From an uncultured Clostridia bacterium (GTDB lineage: Bacteria > Bacillota > Clostridia > Peptostreptococcales > Anaerovoracaceae): a stretch of DNA of 64,000 bases. The stretch is taken from assembly GCA_937900415.1 (NCBI GenBank), contig CALCEY010000010.1, forward strand, positions 233,262 through 297,261. The letters are read 5' to 3'. Under the pieces are notes generated by a model that was not told the DNA's origin, made no database searches, and saw only the letters and a list, made by a program, of their open reading frames with translations. The translations under genes and the position numbers were made by a program. This document shows positions 9,248-16,498 of this stretch, one piece after another; positions within the stretch are counted from its first letter, which is position 1, and the number at the start of each line of letters is the position of its first letter.

Positions 9248-9277
9248 AATCCGAACCCGTTTCCGAGTTCGGATTTG
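9248..9277 (-). terminator. Terminator of tRNA-Ala
   Basis: Stem AAATCCGAAC / GTTCGGATTT (9248-9257 with 9268-9277), 10-base loop. Read leftwards it is followed by TTTTGCTTTTC. It lies nine bases past the CCA end of the tRNA. Confidence 0.8.
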
Positions 9278-9285
9278 CGTGTTGT

Positions 9286-9360
9286 GGTGGAGCATAGGGG
9301 GATCGAACCCCTGACCTCTTGACTGCCAGTCAAACGCGCTCCCAGCTGCGCTAATGCCCC
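9286..9360 (-). tRNA. tRNA-Ala (anticodon GGC)
   Basis: Complete cloverleaf read leftwards from 9360. Acceptor GGGGCAT pairs with ATGCTCC, with one G-U pair. The D-arm is GCGC/GCGC. The anticodon stem is TTTGA/TCAAG with loop CTGGCAG, giving anticodon GGC (codon GCC). The T-arm is AGGGG-TTCGATC-CCCCT. Discriminator A and an encoded CCA follow (9286-9288). Confidence 0.95.
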
Positions 9361-9521
9361 GCATAAAACAGTTTTTTATTTTTTCAAGCTACGAAAGTTA
9401 TTATACTATAATGATTTTGCAAATGCAAGAAATTTTCATTCAGCAAATTAAATTTCCAAAATCTTATGAAAGATAAGTTGTATATTATTTTCGCGCTGAT
9501 CTGTCATTAAATATAACGGAG

Positions 9522-9611
9522 TAAGTCTATTGGCGCAACTCCGTTGTCACAACATAGGCATAAGTTCGTTGGCACAACTCCCCTCTTTCATAAGTCCATT
9601 GGCAAAATCCG
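9522..9611. repeat. Three imperfect 21-bp direct repeats upstream of the MerR-type gene
   Basis: Copies at 9522-9542, 9561-9581 and 9591-9611 follow the pattern TAAGTYYRTTGGCRCAACTCC. Start-to-start spacing is 39 and 30 bases, both multiples of three. On the minus strand each copy reads as a similar peptide (DFANGLM, SCANELM, SCANRLT), but a TGA (9549-9547) separates the last copy. The wider gap 9361-9760 holds no other clear feature. Confidence 0.6.
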
Positions 9612-9760
9612 CTTGCGTAAATCCGACTTTACGCTCCTGCATTTCTTGATACTCCGCCGAAAGCTTGGTATAATACTGATATAAAATTGCAGTTTTCCTC
9701 TTAAATTTAAAAGTCGAATCCTCGCCAAAAACATACAATTATATTTTAATGGAGACTTTA

Positions 9761-10570
9761 ATGAAAGAATACTATAAAATAGGCGAAATTTCAAAGCTTT
9801 ACAACATAGGAACCGATTCTCTGCGCTATTATGAAGAAGCGGGCATTTTAAAGCCAAAGAGAGATAAAAACGGCTACAGAATGTACAGCATAAACGACAT
9901 ACGAACGCTTAACATTCTGAGGGAGCTTCGTTCCATCGGTTTTTCCGTAAATGAAATAAAGCAGCACCTGAAAGATTTTAATCTCAAAAAAACAAGAGAT
10001 TTATTCGAAAACGCCGTGTCTACCATAGACCAAAAGGTTTCAGATCTCAACATGTTAAAGTCACAGCTCATCGAAAGGATAGAAGAAATCGACTTTCATA
10101 CGAACACCGGCACGGCTTATGATACGATAGAAATACGTCAGCTTCATGAGAGACATATTCTCAAGCTCAGCGAAAACGTTTTGCGGGATGACGATTTGGA
10201 TTTCGTAATCAAAAAATTGCAGTCAGAATATGAAGATCAGCTTTATATCATCGGAAACGGCGATATAGGCGCTACCATTCCTCTTGACTACCTTTCCGGC
10301 GGCGGTTACGGTCTCTTCGATTCGGCTTTCTACATTGTAGATGAAAGCGAAGAATTCGATTCTGTACTCCCTGCAGGCAAATACGTCTGCATGACTGTAA
10401 AAGGCAGCTATGCAAAAATTCCTTTTTCATGGAAAAGCGTGCTCGCCTACGCTGAAAGCAACAGTATACAATTAGAAGGGCACGCCGTAGAACTGTATAT
10501 CATAGATAATCATGATACAGGCGATGAAAACGAGTATATAACGCAATTGCAGGTAAAAATTAAAGAATAA
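9761..10570 (+). CDS. MerR-family regulator with GyrI-like effector-binding domain
   Basis: About 269 residues. The N-terminal winged helix is of MerR type: YYKIGEISKLYNIGTDSLRYY, then an EEAGILKPKRDKNGYRMY wing (about residues 3-40), followed by a coiled coil (about 75-115). The C-terminal half (about 125-269) resembles the GyrI/BmrR small-molecule-binding fold: 'GNGDIGATIPLDYL' and 'LPAGKYVCMTVKGSYAKI' fit its repeats. I chose the ATG at 9761 over 9749 because GGAGA lies six bases upstream of it. BmrR-like proteins sense drugs and activate efflux genes, but no transporter is adjacent. The target is therefore unknown. Confidence 0.8.
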   Translation: MKEYYKIGEISKLYNIGTDSLRYYEEAGILKPKRDKNGYRMYSINDIRTLNILRELRSIGFSVNEIKQHLKDFNLKKTRDLFENAVSTIDQKVSDLNMLKSQLIERIEEIDFHTNTGTAYDTIEIRQLHERHILKLSENVLRDDDLDFVIKKLQSEYEDQLYIIGNGDIGATIPLDYLSGGGYGLFDSAFYIVDESEEFDSVLPAGKYVCMTVKGSYAKIPFSWKSVLAYAESNSIQLEGHAVELYIIDNHDTGDENEYITQLQVKIKE

Positions 10571-10687
10571 GCCTATAGGCTGCCGCACCTGTTTGCAGAT
10601 AAATTTCTACGGCAAAACCACTTGCTGCGATAAGAGCTTAGAAATCAAAAACGCATTGATTATTATATACAAGAAAGAAGAGAAATA

Positions 10688-11278
10688 ATGAAATACACTT
10701 TGAAAAACAAGAATATAGAAAGCTATAACGAGAGCAATTCTTTCAGCTTCCCGAAATATACGTCCCAGCTTATCAACTGGGCGAATCAAAACGCACAGGG
10801 CACCCGCTCCGTCGTCGTGGGGCAGATGTCCGAGCTGTTTCCTGAGTTCATGGCTTCCGGTGAAGAAATCACCATTGAAAACTGGCGCCGCTGGTATACA
10901 GAAAGACACCCTGACGCCTTTGAAAAGGCAACGGACAAAATCTATGCGCAGGTGCAGAATCTGCGTAACGCCATTCCGCTCATCGACCGTAAAATGGTGG
11001 AAGCATGGGTTGAAGACCTTGTAATTTTCAAGACCTTCAACGGTCTCTATGTTCAAAAAGCTATTCTGGCCTCTCTTGCCGAACGCAGAGGAACAACTTA
11101 TCGTCTTGCCACGCCGGAGGAAGAGTCCGCCGGTATTGACGGATATGTAGGCGACATTCCGTATTCGGTAAAGCCCGATACATATAAAACCATGGGACGT
11201 TTGTCAGAAACAATCTCCGTAAAGATGATTTATTACACTAAAACGAAGACGGGACTTACTATCGAGATTGAAGAATAG
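10688..11278 (+). CDS. MjaI-type type II restriction endonuclease (predicted)
   Basis: 196 residues matching my recollection of the MjaI family (MjaI of Methanocaldococcus cuts CTAG). It has an N-terminal segment FPKYTSQLINWANQNAQGTR followed by VVGQMSEL (about residues 22-51). A conserved KMVEAWVEDLVIFKTFNGL segment (about 102-120) and LATPEEESAGIDGYVG (about 139-154) follow. IDGYVGDIPYSVKP then KMIYY could form a D-x(n)-E-x-K-like nuclease core; I cannot assign the catalytic residues firmly. It converges on the methyltransferase gene, 43 bases apart, which supports a restriction role. Its promoter must lie in 10571-10687; the RBS is a weak AAGAGA. Confidence 0.75.
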   Translation: MKYTLKNKNIESYNESNSFSFPKYTSQLINWANQNAQGTRSVVVGQMSELFPEFMASGEEITIENWRRWYTERHPDAFEKATDKIYAQVQNLRNAIPLIDRKMVEAWVEDLVIFKTFNGLYVQKAILASLAERRGTTYRLATPEEESAGIDGYVGDIPYSVKPDTYKTMGRLSETISVKMIYYTKTKTGLTIEIEE

Positions 11279-11285
11279 AATTTAA

Positions 11286-11313
11286 GGCGGAGGCAAAAGC
11301 CCCCGCCGTTTTT
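11286..11313 (+). terminator. Terminator between convergent restriction and methyltransferase genes
   Basis: Stem GGCGGAGGC / GCCCCCGCC (11286-11294 with 11299-11307, one mismatch), AAAA loop, followed by GTTTTTATA. It starts eight bases after the endonuclease stop. Confidence 0.75.
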
Positions 11314-11321
11314 ATACCGTT

Positions 11322-12599
11322 TTAATCAGGAAGTGAATCCAGGAATTTTTTTTGGCATGTATAGTCAAAAGATGTGTCAACGTCCACATATCCCGTTCTG
11401 ACAAGGTGATTGTTTATAAAGGTCTTGTTGTCAAGATACACATAGCACATCGGATTTTTTTCATTATCATATTTCTTCACGGTATCATACTTTAAAAATA
11501 TCTTTCTCTTATGAAATTTATCCTGCAAAAATCCAACGGCCTGTTCCTGATACATCGGGTTTGTTTTAATGCCGAGCAGACGGACGACAATTCCGTTGTT
11601 AAGCTCGATTTTATCAGGAGAGAGCACCTTCTTAACCCGGAACATTTCTTCACGTTTCGCTTCCGATTTATCAATTCTTGAGCCGAATTGAAGCCTCTTC
11701 ACATCGACATTTTTGTCCATCCGATGCGGATCTGTGAAAATATACGGAAGCCGGTCGAAAGAAGAAATATTTCCGATTTCATCTTCTGTAAATATTATCT
11801 CTGCATCATCACATGATTCAATTTGATCCGCTCCTAATTTTTCACGAATGACAGGCTCAAAATCTCTGTTGATTTCATAACCGATGGAATTTCTCCCTGA
11901 ATTTTTAGCTGCAAGCGACGTTGTGCCGCTGCCTGCAAACGGGTCGAATACAGTTTCGCCCACAAAGGAAAACATTTTTATCAGCCTCTTTGGAAGCTCT
12001 TCCGGAAACATGGCAATATGCTCCATTTGTTTAACTCCGCTGAAATTCCAATGCGAGGAAAAATATTGTCTCCATTCTTCCTTTGTCATGGCGGACTGCT
12101 CTTTCTGCTCTTTTGTGGGTTTTGGGGCATTGCCCAATTTTTTGAAAATCAGTATGAATTCATAATCCATTTTTAAGATTCCGTTGCGAGGATACGGATA
12201 ACTCCCCATAATCGCACCGCCTCCGGAAGTATTCATAGTAGTTGCTTTCTGCCAGATAACGGCTCCCATATAGTCCATGCCTAAAGCCTCGCAAAAGCGA
12301 ATAATTTCCGTTCTTATCGGAATTACCTTGTATCTCCCGTAATATACAGAGCGTGCAAATTGATCGCCTATGTTAATGCATAACCTGCATCCGTCGGAAA
12401 GGACGCGATTGCACTCCTTCCATACCAAATTCAAATTGTTTATGTATTCTTCATAGCTGTCATTAAATCCTATCTGTTCCTCTGAACCGTAATCCTTCAG
12501 CTGCCAATACGGCGGTGAAGTTATAATCAGCTGTACGGATTTATCTTTTATTTGATTAAGCGAACGACTGTCGCCAAATATGATTTTATGTTCAGTCAT
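11322..12599 (-). CDS. DNA (cytosine-N4-type) methyltransferase with C-terminal thermonuclease-like domain
   Basis: 425 residues. The catalytic motif TSPPYW (residues 27-32) is the SPPY form usual in N4-cytosine methyltransferases. The AdoMet motif FDPFAGSGTT is at 218-227, so motif order is beta type. It pairs with the MjaI-like endonuclease and should protect the same site, CTAG if the family assignment holds. Residues about 315-425 are extra and read like a staphylococcal-nuclease (TNase) fold: VVRLLGIKT (338-346), CYVYLD (385-390), NNHLVRTGYVDV (396-407). The classical catalytic Asp40, Glu43 and Arg87 positions are K, P/N and not Arg, so this tail is probably inactive and may bind DNA. 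The gene is 14 bases downstream of the XRE regulator and likely co-transcribed. Confidence 0.85.
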   Translation of the reverse strand: MTEHKIIFGDSRSLNQIKDKSVQLIITSPPYWQLKDYGSEEQIGFNDSYEEYINNLNLVWKECNRVLSDGCRLCINIGDQFARSVYYGRYKVIPIRTEIIRFCEALGMDYMGAVIWQKATTMNTSGGGAIMGSYPYPRNGILKMDYEFILIFKKLGNAPKPTKEQKEQSAMTKEEWRQYFSSHWNFSGVKQMEHIAMFPEELPKRLIKMFSFVGETVFDPFAGSGTTSLAAKNSGRNSIGYEINRDFEPVIREKLGADQIESCDDAEIIFTEDEIGNISSFDRLPYIFTDPHRMDKNVDVKRLQFGSRIDKSEAKREEMFRVKKVLSPDKIELNNGIVVRLLGIKTNPMYQEQAVGFLQDKFHKRKIFLKYDTVKKYDNEKNPMCYVYLDNKTFINNHLVRTGYVDVDTSFDYTCQKKFLDSLPD

Positions 12600-12613
12600 A
12601 GCAAAGTCCTTTC

Positions 12614-12826
12614 CTACTTAACAAGCTCACCGTTACTCAAAACGAAATATTGCTCATACGTTACATTCAAAGCCTTTGCAATTTGATTAAGCTCATCTTG
12701 TGTCACAGTATTTCTTTTAAGCTTCGCATTGAAATTTTGCGGAGTCTGGTCAATTCTGCGGGCAAGCTCCGCCAGACTTACTCCTGTTCTCACGCATAAA
12801 ACGCGAATTTGTTCTGATGTAGTCAT
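12614..12826 (-). CDS. Small XRE-type DNA-binding protein (possible R-M controller)
   Basis: 70 residues, nearly all one helix-turn-helix domain. TTSEQIRVLCVRTGVSLAEL is followed by ARRIDQTPQNFNAKLKRN, where helix 3 is QTPQNFNAKLKRN. I use the ATG at 12826 because GGGAG lies seven bases before it; the frame extends to 12868 without a better site. Position directly before the methyltransferase and size suggest a controller (C) protein that times methylase and nuclease expression. In known C-systems the controller usually precedes the nuclease, so this remains an inference. Confidence 0.75.
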   Translation of the reverse strand: MTTSEQIRVLCVRTGVSLAELARRIDQTPQNFNAKLKRNTVTQDELNQIAKALNVTYEQYFVLSNGELVK

Positions 12827-12856
12827 GATATCTCCCATTAAAGTTTTTGCTTTTAT

Positions 12857-12885
12857 AGCATAAATCATTTGTTTTATATTGTCAA
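12857..12885 (-). promoter_or_regulatory. Promoter of the XRE-methyltransferase operon
   Basis: Reading leftwards: TTGACA (12885-12880), 17-base spacer, TATGCT (12862-12857). It lies 31 bases upstream of the chosen XRE start. Confidence 0.65.
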
Positions 12886-12933
12886 TCGTTCAGACCGCCA
12901 TACATTAAGACGGCAGCGGCGATTCCTCCCCGG

Positions 12934-12997
12934 CAAGCTTGTTATTCCTTTGCAACAAGCTTGTTATTCCTTTGCAACAAGCTTGTTATTCCTTTGC
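12934..12997. repeat. Tandem 22-bp repeat (2.9 copies), each with a palindromic core
   Basis: The unit CAAGCTTGTTATTCCTTTGCAA starts at 12934, 12956 and 12978. Copies 2 and 3 contain the perfect 12-bp palindrome AACAAGCTTGTT (12954-12965 and 12976-12987). Copy 1 keeps the inner 8 bp. Copy 3 holds the last codons and stop of the Crp-type gene, so the array looks like tandem duplication of that gene's 3' end. The two 12-bp palindromes can also pair into a 12-bp stem with a 10-base loop. Confidence 0.9.
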
Positions 12998-13699
12998 GGA
13001 AAGATATTTTTTATAAAGGCCCTCTCCATCGAGAATTATCACCTTTTTGTATCCGTTTTTTATAAAGCCTTCTTTTGCAAATTGATTTAAAACATTGGTT
13101 ACCACCACTCTGGACAGGCCGACGCAGGTTGAAATCTCCTCATGAGTGTATGGCAGAATGTTTTTATAGTCGTCCGAATCTTCATTATTTTTATATATTG
13201 TCTTGCTGTTTGGGCTGTCACCCCGGCTGCCGGTTTTATCGCAGGACGAATATTTCCCCGCCGTATCCAAAAGGAAAGAAGCCGTCTTCTCATAGCGGTC
13301 ATAAAAATAAGATCTTTTTAAAAGTCCCGCCACTCTGTCGCATCTTGCAGCCAGCATTTTAAGAAGAAAAACAGTCAGTTCTTCAGATTGTTTCAGATAT
13401 GGAAAAAGCCTCTCAAGCTTGCACGATATAAGCTCCACATCATTTACGGCCGCTACGGTGGTTGACCGCAGGGAATTTCCGAAAAATGAAGATTCGCCGA
13501 ATATCGCTCCTTTTTCCAGCACTTCAAAGGTGACTTCTTTCCCGGAGGAGATCATGCCGAAAACTCTTACCCTTCCCTTGGTAATCAGATAAAGACTCTG
13601 CGTATCATCTTCCTGCATATATATTATGTCTTTTGGTTTATATGAAATTTTGATTCCCGCTTTTTCAAAATACGGAAACAATTCTTTATCAAGCTTCAT
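12986..13699 (-). CDS. Crp/Fnr-family transcriptional regulator
   Basis: 237 residues. The N-terminal cyclic-nucleotide-binding-type beta roll (about residues 10-125) contains GKEVTFEVLEKGAIFGESSFF and RSTTVAAVNDVELI. A dimer helix follows, then a C-terminal winged helix (about 170-230) with recognition region EEISTCVGLSRVVVTNVLNQ. The effector is unclear: the RSTT stretch resembles the cAMP-contact region of Crp, but the fit is only partial. There is no N-terminal Cys cluster as in Fnr. The ATG at 13699 is chosen over 13738 because AAGGAGAAG precedes it. It is divergent from the YitT-like gene; the palindrome at 13748-13763 between them may be its own binding site. Its stop lies inside the 22-bp tandem repeat. 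Confidence 0.88.
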   Translation of the reverse strand: MKLDKELFPYFEKAGIKISYKPKDIIYMQEDDTQSLYLITKGRVRVFGMISSGKEVTFEVLEKGAIFGESSFFGNSLRSTTVAAVNDVELISCKLERLFPYLKQSEELTVFLLKMLAARCDRVAGLLKRSYFYDRYEKTASFLLDTAGKYSSCDKTGSRGDSPNSKTIYKNNEDSDDYKNILPYTHEEISTCVGLSRVVVTNVLNQFAKEGFIKNGYKKVIILDGEGLYKKYLSAKE

Positions 13700-13747
13700 A
13701 AAGACTTCTCCTTTCCGGCAAAATATGTCGTAAAACATTTGTTTAAT

Positions 13748-13763
13748 TGTAACATATATTACA
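13748..13763. promoter_or_regulatory. CRP-like palindrome in the divergent promoter region
   Basis: TGTAA-N6-TTACA, a perfect 5-bp inverted repeat with the 6-base spacing of CRP sites (TGTGA-N6-TCACA). It lies 49 bases upstream of the Crp-type start and 46 upstream of the YitT-like start. It overlaps a plausible -35 (TTACAC) for the latter. Confidence 0.6.
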
Positions 13764-13808
13764 CTTCAGCGAAAGACTGTGTGATAAACTTTTTTCGAGG
13801 TGAAAATC

Positions 13809-14414
13809 ATGAGAAACGTTTTTAATATACTTTTCGGCAATCTGCTCATAGCTTTTGCAATAGAAACGCTTGTAATAGAAAACAACATAATCGCTGGCGG
13901 AGTTTCCGGCCTCGGCATCATAATAAACCATACTGCGGGACTGCCGGTAGCCTTCGTAGTCGCAATAATCAATGCAGTGTTATTTTTCTGCGGCTTCATT
14001 TTTATGGGAAAAAACTTTGCTGCTAAGACTTTGATTTCCACCTTTGCTTTCCCAATATTTCTTGAAATCATAAGCAAGATAGATTTTCTTAAAGGGTATG
14101 CAGGTGAACCTGTTTTAGCGTCTCTGGCAGCCGGCTGCCTCATAGGAACCGGGCTGGCCCTTGTTATAAAATCCGGCGCTTCAACGGGAGGCGTCGACGT
14201 AATCGGCGTAATCTTGGAAACTAAGCTAAAGGTTTCAGTCAGGCTCTCTCTCAATATCATAGACTGCCTCATACTTCTGCTTCAGTTTCCGTTTTTCAGC
14301 GCAGCAAATATAGTCTACGGAATAGCCACCGTCATGATAACCTACGCTGTCATGAACGTGGTACTGAAGAGAAGCCGTAAGACGACTGCAAGCGGCAGAG
14401 GCGCTTTGGTATAG
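13809..14414 (+). CDS. YitT/YczE-like integral membrane protein
   Basis: About 201 residues, almost entirely hydrophobic, with five or six predicted membrane segments. The start and motifs are those of the YitT (DUF161) family: AIETLVIENNIIAGGVSGLG, VIKSGASTGGVDVIGVIL, and NIIDCLILLLQFPFFSAANIVYGIATVMI in two helices. It lacks the cytoplasmic C-terminal domain that full YitT proteins carry, so it is a short form. I start it at the ATG 13809; the frame also has a GTG at 13800, but GAGGTG is better spaced for the ATG. Function of the family is not established. Divergence from the Crp-type gene suggests control by it. Confidence 0.82.
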   Translation: MRNVFNILFGNLLIAFAIETLVIENNIIAGGVSGLGIIINHTAGLPVAFVVAIINAVLFFCGFIFMGKNFAAKTLISTFAFPIFLEIISKIDFLKGYAGEPVLASLAAGCLIGTGLALVIKSGASTGGVDVIGVILETKLKVSVRLSLNIIDCLILLLQFPFFSAANIVYGIATVMITYAVMNVVLKRSRKTTASGRGALV

Positions 14415-14501
14415 CTGAAAAACTTTTACGCGCAGCTCCTCTTTATATACGAAATGATTTTCTCAAAGCTAACGCGTTAAGCGCAGCGTTACATTTAGAA
14501 A

Positions 14502-14550
14502 GGTCGATTGCCGTCATTACTCCTCCGACTGGCAATCGGCCTCTCTTTGT
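14502..14550 (+). terminator. Terminator after the YitT-like gene
   Basis: Stem GGTCGATTGCC / GGCAATCGGCC (14502-14512 with 14531-14541, one G-U), 18-base loop with a further three pairs, then TCTCTTTGTG. Confidence 0.55.
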
Positions 14551-14621
14551 GTTATATTTTATATACGGCGTTTATATCGAAAATTCAAATAATACATACT
14601 TTGTTTTAAGGAGAAAGCTAA

Positions 14622-15101
14622 ATGATAACACATCCTTTTCCACCGCTGTTTGACGAAAATTCAAAGATTCTTATTCTTGGTTCTTTCCCTTCGGTCAAAT
14701 CAAGGGAACAAAATTTTTTTTACGGTCATCCTCAAAACAGATTCTGGAAAGTAGCTTCCGCTGTATTCGGCTGCCCGCTTCCGGTTACCATTAAAGAAAA
14801 GAAAAGCTTCCTGTTTTCAAACGGCATCGCCCTTTGGGACGTCATAGCTTCCTGCGACATAGAAGGCAGCGCAGACAGCTCCATAAAAAATGTGACGGCC
14901 AACGATTTATTTCCTATTCTCAACCGGGCTTCAATAGAAAAGATATTCGTAAACGGCCAGACTGCAAAAAAATATTATGATAAATATACAAAGCCTCTCA
15001 CCGGAATAGATGCTCATGTTTTGCCGTCAACTTCTCCAGCCAACGCCGCATGGACTTTAGAAAGGCTCGTAGACGTCTGGTCTCAAATCAAATTATTATA
15101 A
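14622..15101 (+). CDS. Hypoxanthine/uracil-DNA glycosylase (UDG family 6 type)
   Basis: 159 residues. Base-excision repair enzyme of the uracil-DNA-glycosylase superfamily. Motif 1 reads GSFPSVKSREQNFFYGHPQN (about residues 24-43), the form seen in the hypoxanthine-DNA glycosylases; an Asn (N43) follows in PQNRFW. The C-terminal motif LPSTSPANA (about 136-144) is the substrate-loop motif. It should remove deaminated adenine (hypoxanthine) from DNA, possibly uracil. GGAG lies nine bases upstream of the ATG. It appears to be a single gene, with the ferredoxin 55 bases downstream on the same strand. Confidence 0.87.
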   Translation: MITHPFPPLFDENSKILILGSFPSVKSREQNFFYGHPQNRFWKVASAVFGCPLPVTIKEKKSFLFSNGIALWDVIASCDIEGSADSSIKNVTANDLFPILNRASIEKIFVNGQTAKKYYDKYTKPLTGIDAHVLPSTSPANAAWTLERLVDVWSQIKLL

Positions 15102-15156
15102 AATTGTAAAATCCGGAAACAATATCCTTAGCATTATAGTTGAAGGAGGTAAAACA

Positions 15157-15345
15157 ATGAAAGCAAAAATTGACAGAGACGGCTGCATAAGCTGCGGCAT
15201 GTGTACCGAAATATGTCCGGAGGTATTCGAGCTTGCCGACGACGGGCTGGCTCATGTTATAAGACAGCCTGACGAATCGACAGAAAAACAGGCAAAAGAA
15301 GCTGAAGAAAGCTGCCCGGTACAGGTAATAGAAATTACAGAATGA
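15157..15345 (+). CDS. Small [4Fe-4S] ferredoxin
   Basis: 62 residues. CISCGMCTEICPEVF (residues 11-25) plus a distant CPVQVIEI (about 53-60) give the four cysteines of a single 4Fe-4S cluster, the clostridial/Thermotoga monocluster pattern. It is a cytoplasmic electron carrier. An AAGGAGG RBS precedes it. No redox partner gene is adjacent. A hairpin with arms TTGCGGCGC / GCGCCGCAA (15348-15356 with 15380-15388) begins three bases after the stop; it lacks a T run. Confidence 0.93.
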   Translation: MKAKIDRDGCISCGMCTEICPEVFELADDGLAHVIRQPDESTEKQAKEAEESCPVQVIEITE

Positions 15346-15549
15346 CATTGCGGCGCAGCGCAGAGCCATGCAGCATAAAGCGCCGCAAGACAATGCAAGG
15401 TCAAAACAAAGCAGAAAATAAAAGAGAGCGGTCTTAAACGGAAGCTGCATTTTATCCACGTCAGTTCTTCCATAGGGCCGTTCTTTTAAATTCATCTTTA
15501 AACTCATCTTTAAATTTACAATAAATTCATCATAAAGCTTTCTACAGCT

Positions 15550-16470
15550 CTATTTGAGAAATCTTCCGAGAAAATCGTTTACCGTCCTTTCATACAGACT
15601 GCTGTCGACAAGATAGCTGAGGCCATGTCCCGCTCCCGGCACCATTATCAGCTCCTTTTCGCAATTACAGGCGTCATAAATTTCTTTCGCCATATAACAA
15701 GGTACGAAATCATCCTCTTCTCCATGTATAATCAATATGGGAATCCGACTTTCGGCTGCCGCAGCTGCCGCTCCGGCCTCATTAAGGTTAAAATTTCCGA
15801 ATATACGTCCGCCCAGCCATATAAAAGGATATATGAGCCAAGGTAAAAATCCCTGATCTCTCGCTACTTTTCTGATTATCTCACCGGGTGACGAATATCC
15901 ACAGTCTGCTACTATAGCCTTGACGTTGTCCGGCAGGCCAAGGGAAACAGCCATAAGTACCGTGGAGGCTCCCATTGATACTCCCGCCAGAGAAATTTTA
16001 ATATCGTCGCCAAATCGTTTTACTGCATACTCTATCCAAGACAAGCAGTCCCGCCTTTCTTTTATGCCGAAGGTTATGGTTTTTCCCTCGCTCTGTCCGT
16101 GAGCTCTCTGCTCTATTACGAGAGTATTCCGGCCTGCTTCCCGGCTCACCTTATTGCCGCCGCAGAAATCCCGTATCGCATTGCCGTTATATCCATGAAA
16201 CTGTATGTCAAGAGGCGCACCTTCGGCGACTTGATAATAAACGCCGTGAAGCCTGAGACCGTCAAAGGAACGGATATACACATCTTCTCCGTGGATTTCC
16301 CTGAATTCCCGTATCAGCTCCCTTATTCTTTCATTCTCCGCCTCCGAGTATCTTGTAACGTTGACGCAGTCCTCCTGTTTTTTTCGCTTGGCGACAAAAA
16401 CTCTTTTATAAGTATAATAAGATATTGCGGCAGCTGCGGTAAGCAGCGCCGCAAAGATTATAATCCACAA
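15550..16470 (-). CDS. Membrane-anchored alpha/beta hydrolase
   Basis: 306 residues. An N-terminal membrane helix (residues 1-22) and positive cluster (KRVFVAKRKK) precede an alpha/beta hydrolase domain. The nucleophile elbow is GVSMG (Ser about residue 167). The acid is probably in HGEEDDFVP and the histidine in PGAGHG near residue 281. The oxyanion region is QFHGYNGN. This belongs with the BEM46/YqkD-like serine hydrolases; the substrate is unknown. It lies 28 bases after glyA on the same strand and may be co-transcribed with it. Confidence 0.85.
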   Translation of the reverse strand: MWIIIFAALLTAAAAISYYTYKRVFVAKRKKQEDCVNVTRYSEAENERIRELIREFREIHGEDVYIRSFDGLRLHGVYYQVAEGAPLDIQFHGYNGNAIRDFCGGNKVSREAGRNTLVIEQRAHGQSEGKTITFGIKERRDCLSWIEYAVKRFGDDIKISLAGVSMGASTVLMAVSLGLPDNVKAIVADCGYSSPGEIIRKVARDQGFLPWLIYPFIWLGGRIFGNFNLNEAGAAAAAAESRIPILIIHGEEDDFVPCYMAKEIYDACNCEKELIMVPGAGHGLSYLVDSSLYERTVNDFLGRFLK

Positions 16471-16498
16471 CGTTTTCCCCTTCTTTTATCTTAAGAAA

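Noticed and set aside
9547..9738. Small protein on the minus strand ahead of merR
   Set aside because: The frame contains the repeats but has no RBS and stops inside the array; kept only as a repeat observation.
10607..11056. 149-codon minus-strand frame opposite the MjaI-like gene
   Set aside because: No RBS or domain; the plus-strand frame has recognisable family motifs.
9400..12900. Mobile element carrying the restriction system
   Set aside because: Nearness to tRNA-Ala is suggestive, but no integrase, transposase or flanking direct repeat is visible.
12934..12997. Possible CRISPR array
   Set aside because: The 22-bp units are back to back with no spacers, and there are no cas genes in the window.
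13766..14272. 168-codon minus-strand frame opposite the YitT-like gene
   Set aside because: It is the shadow of a low-complexity membrane gene; the plus-strand gene has the RBS, family motifs and membrane helices.
15346..15390. Terminator after the ferredoxin
   Set aside because: A good 9-bp stem exists but no T run follows on the plus strand; mentioned only within the ferredoxin entry.
15088..15507. 139-codon minus-strand frame opposite the ferredoxin
   Set aside because: Cys/Phe-rich shadow of the ferredoxin gene and its 3' hairpin.
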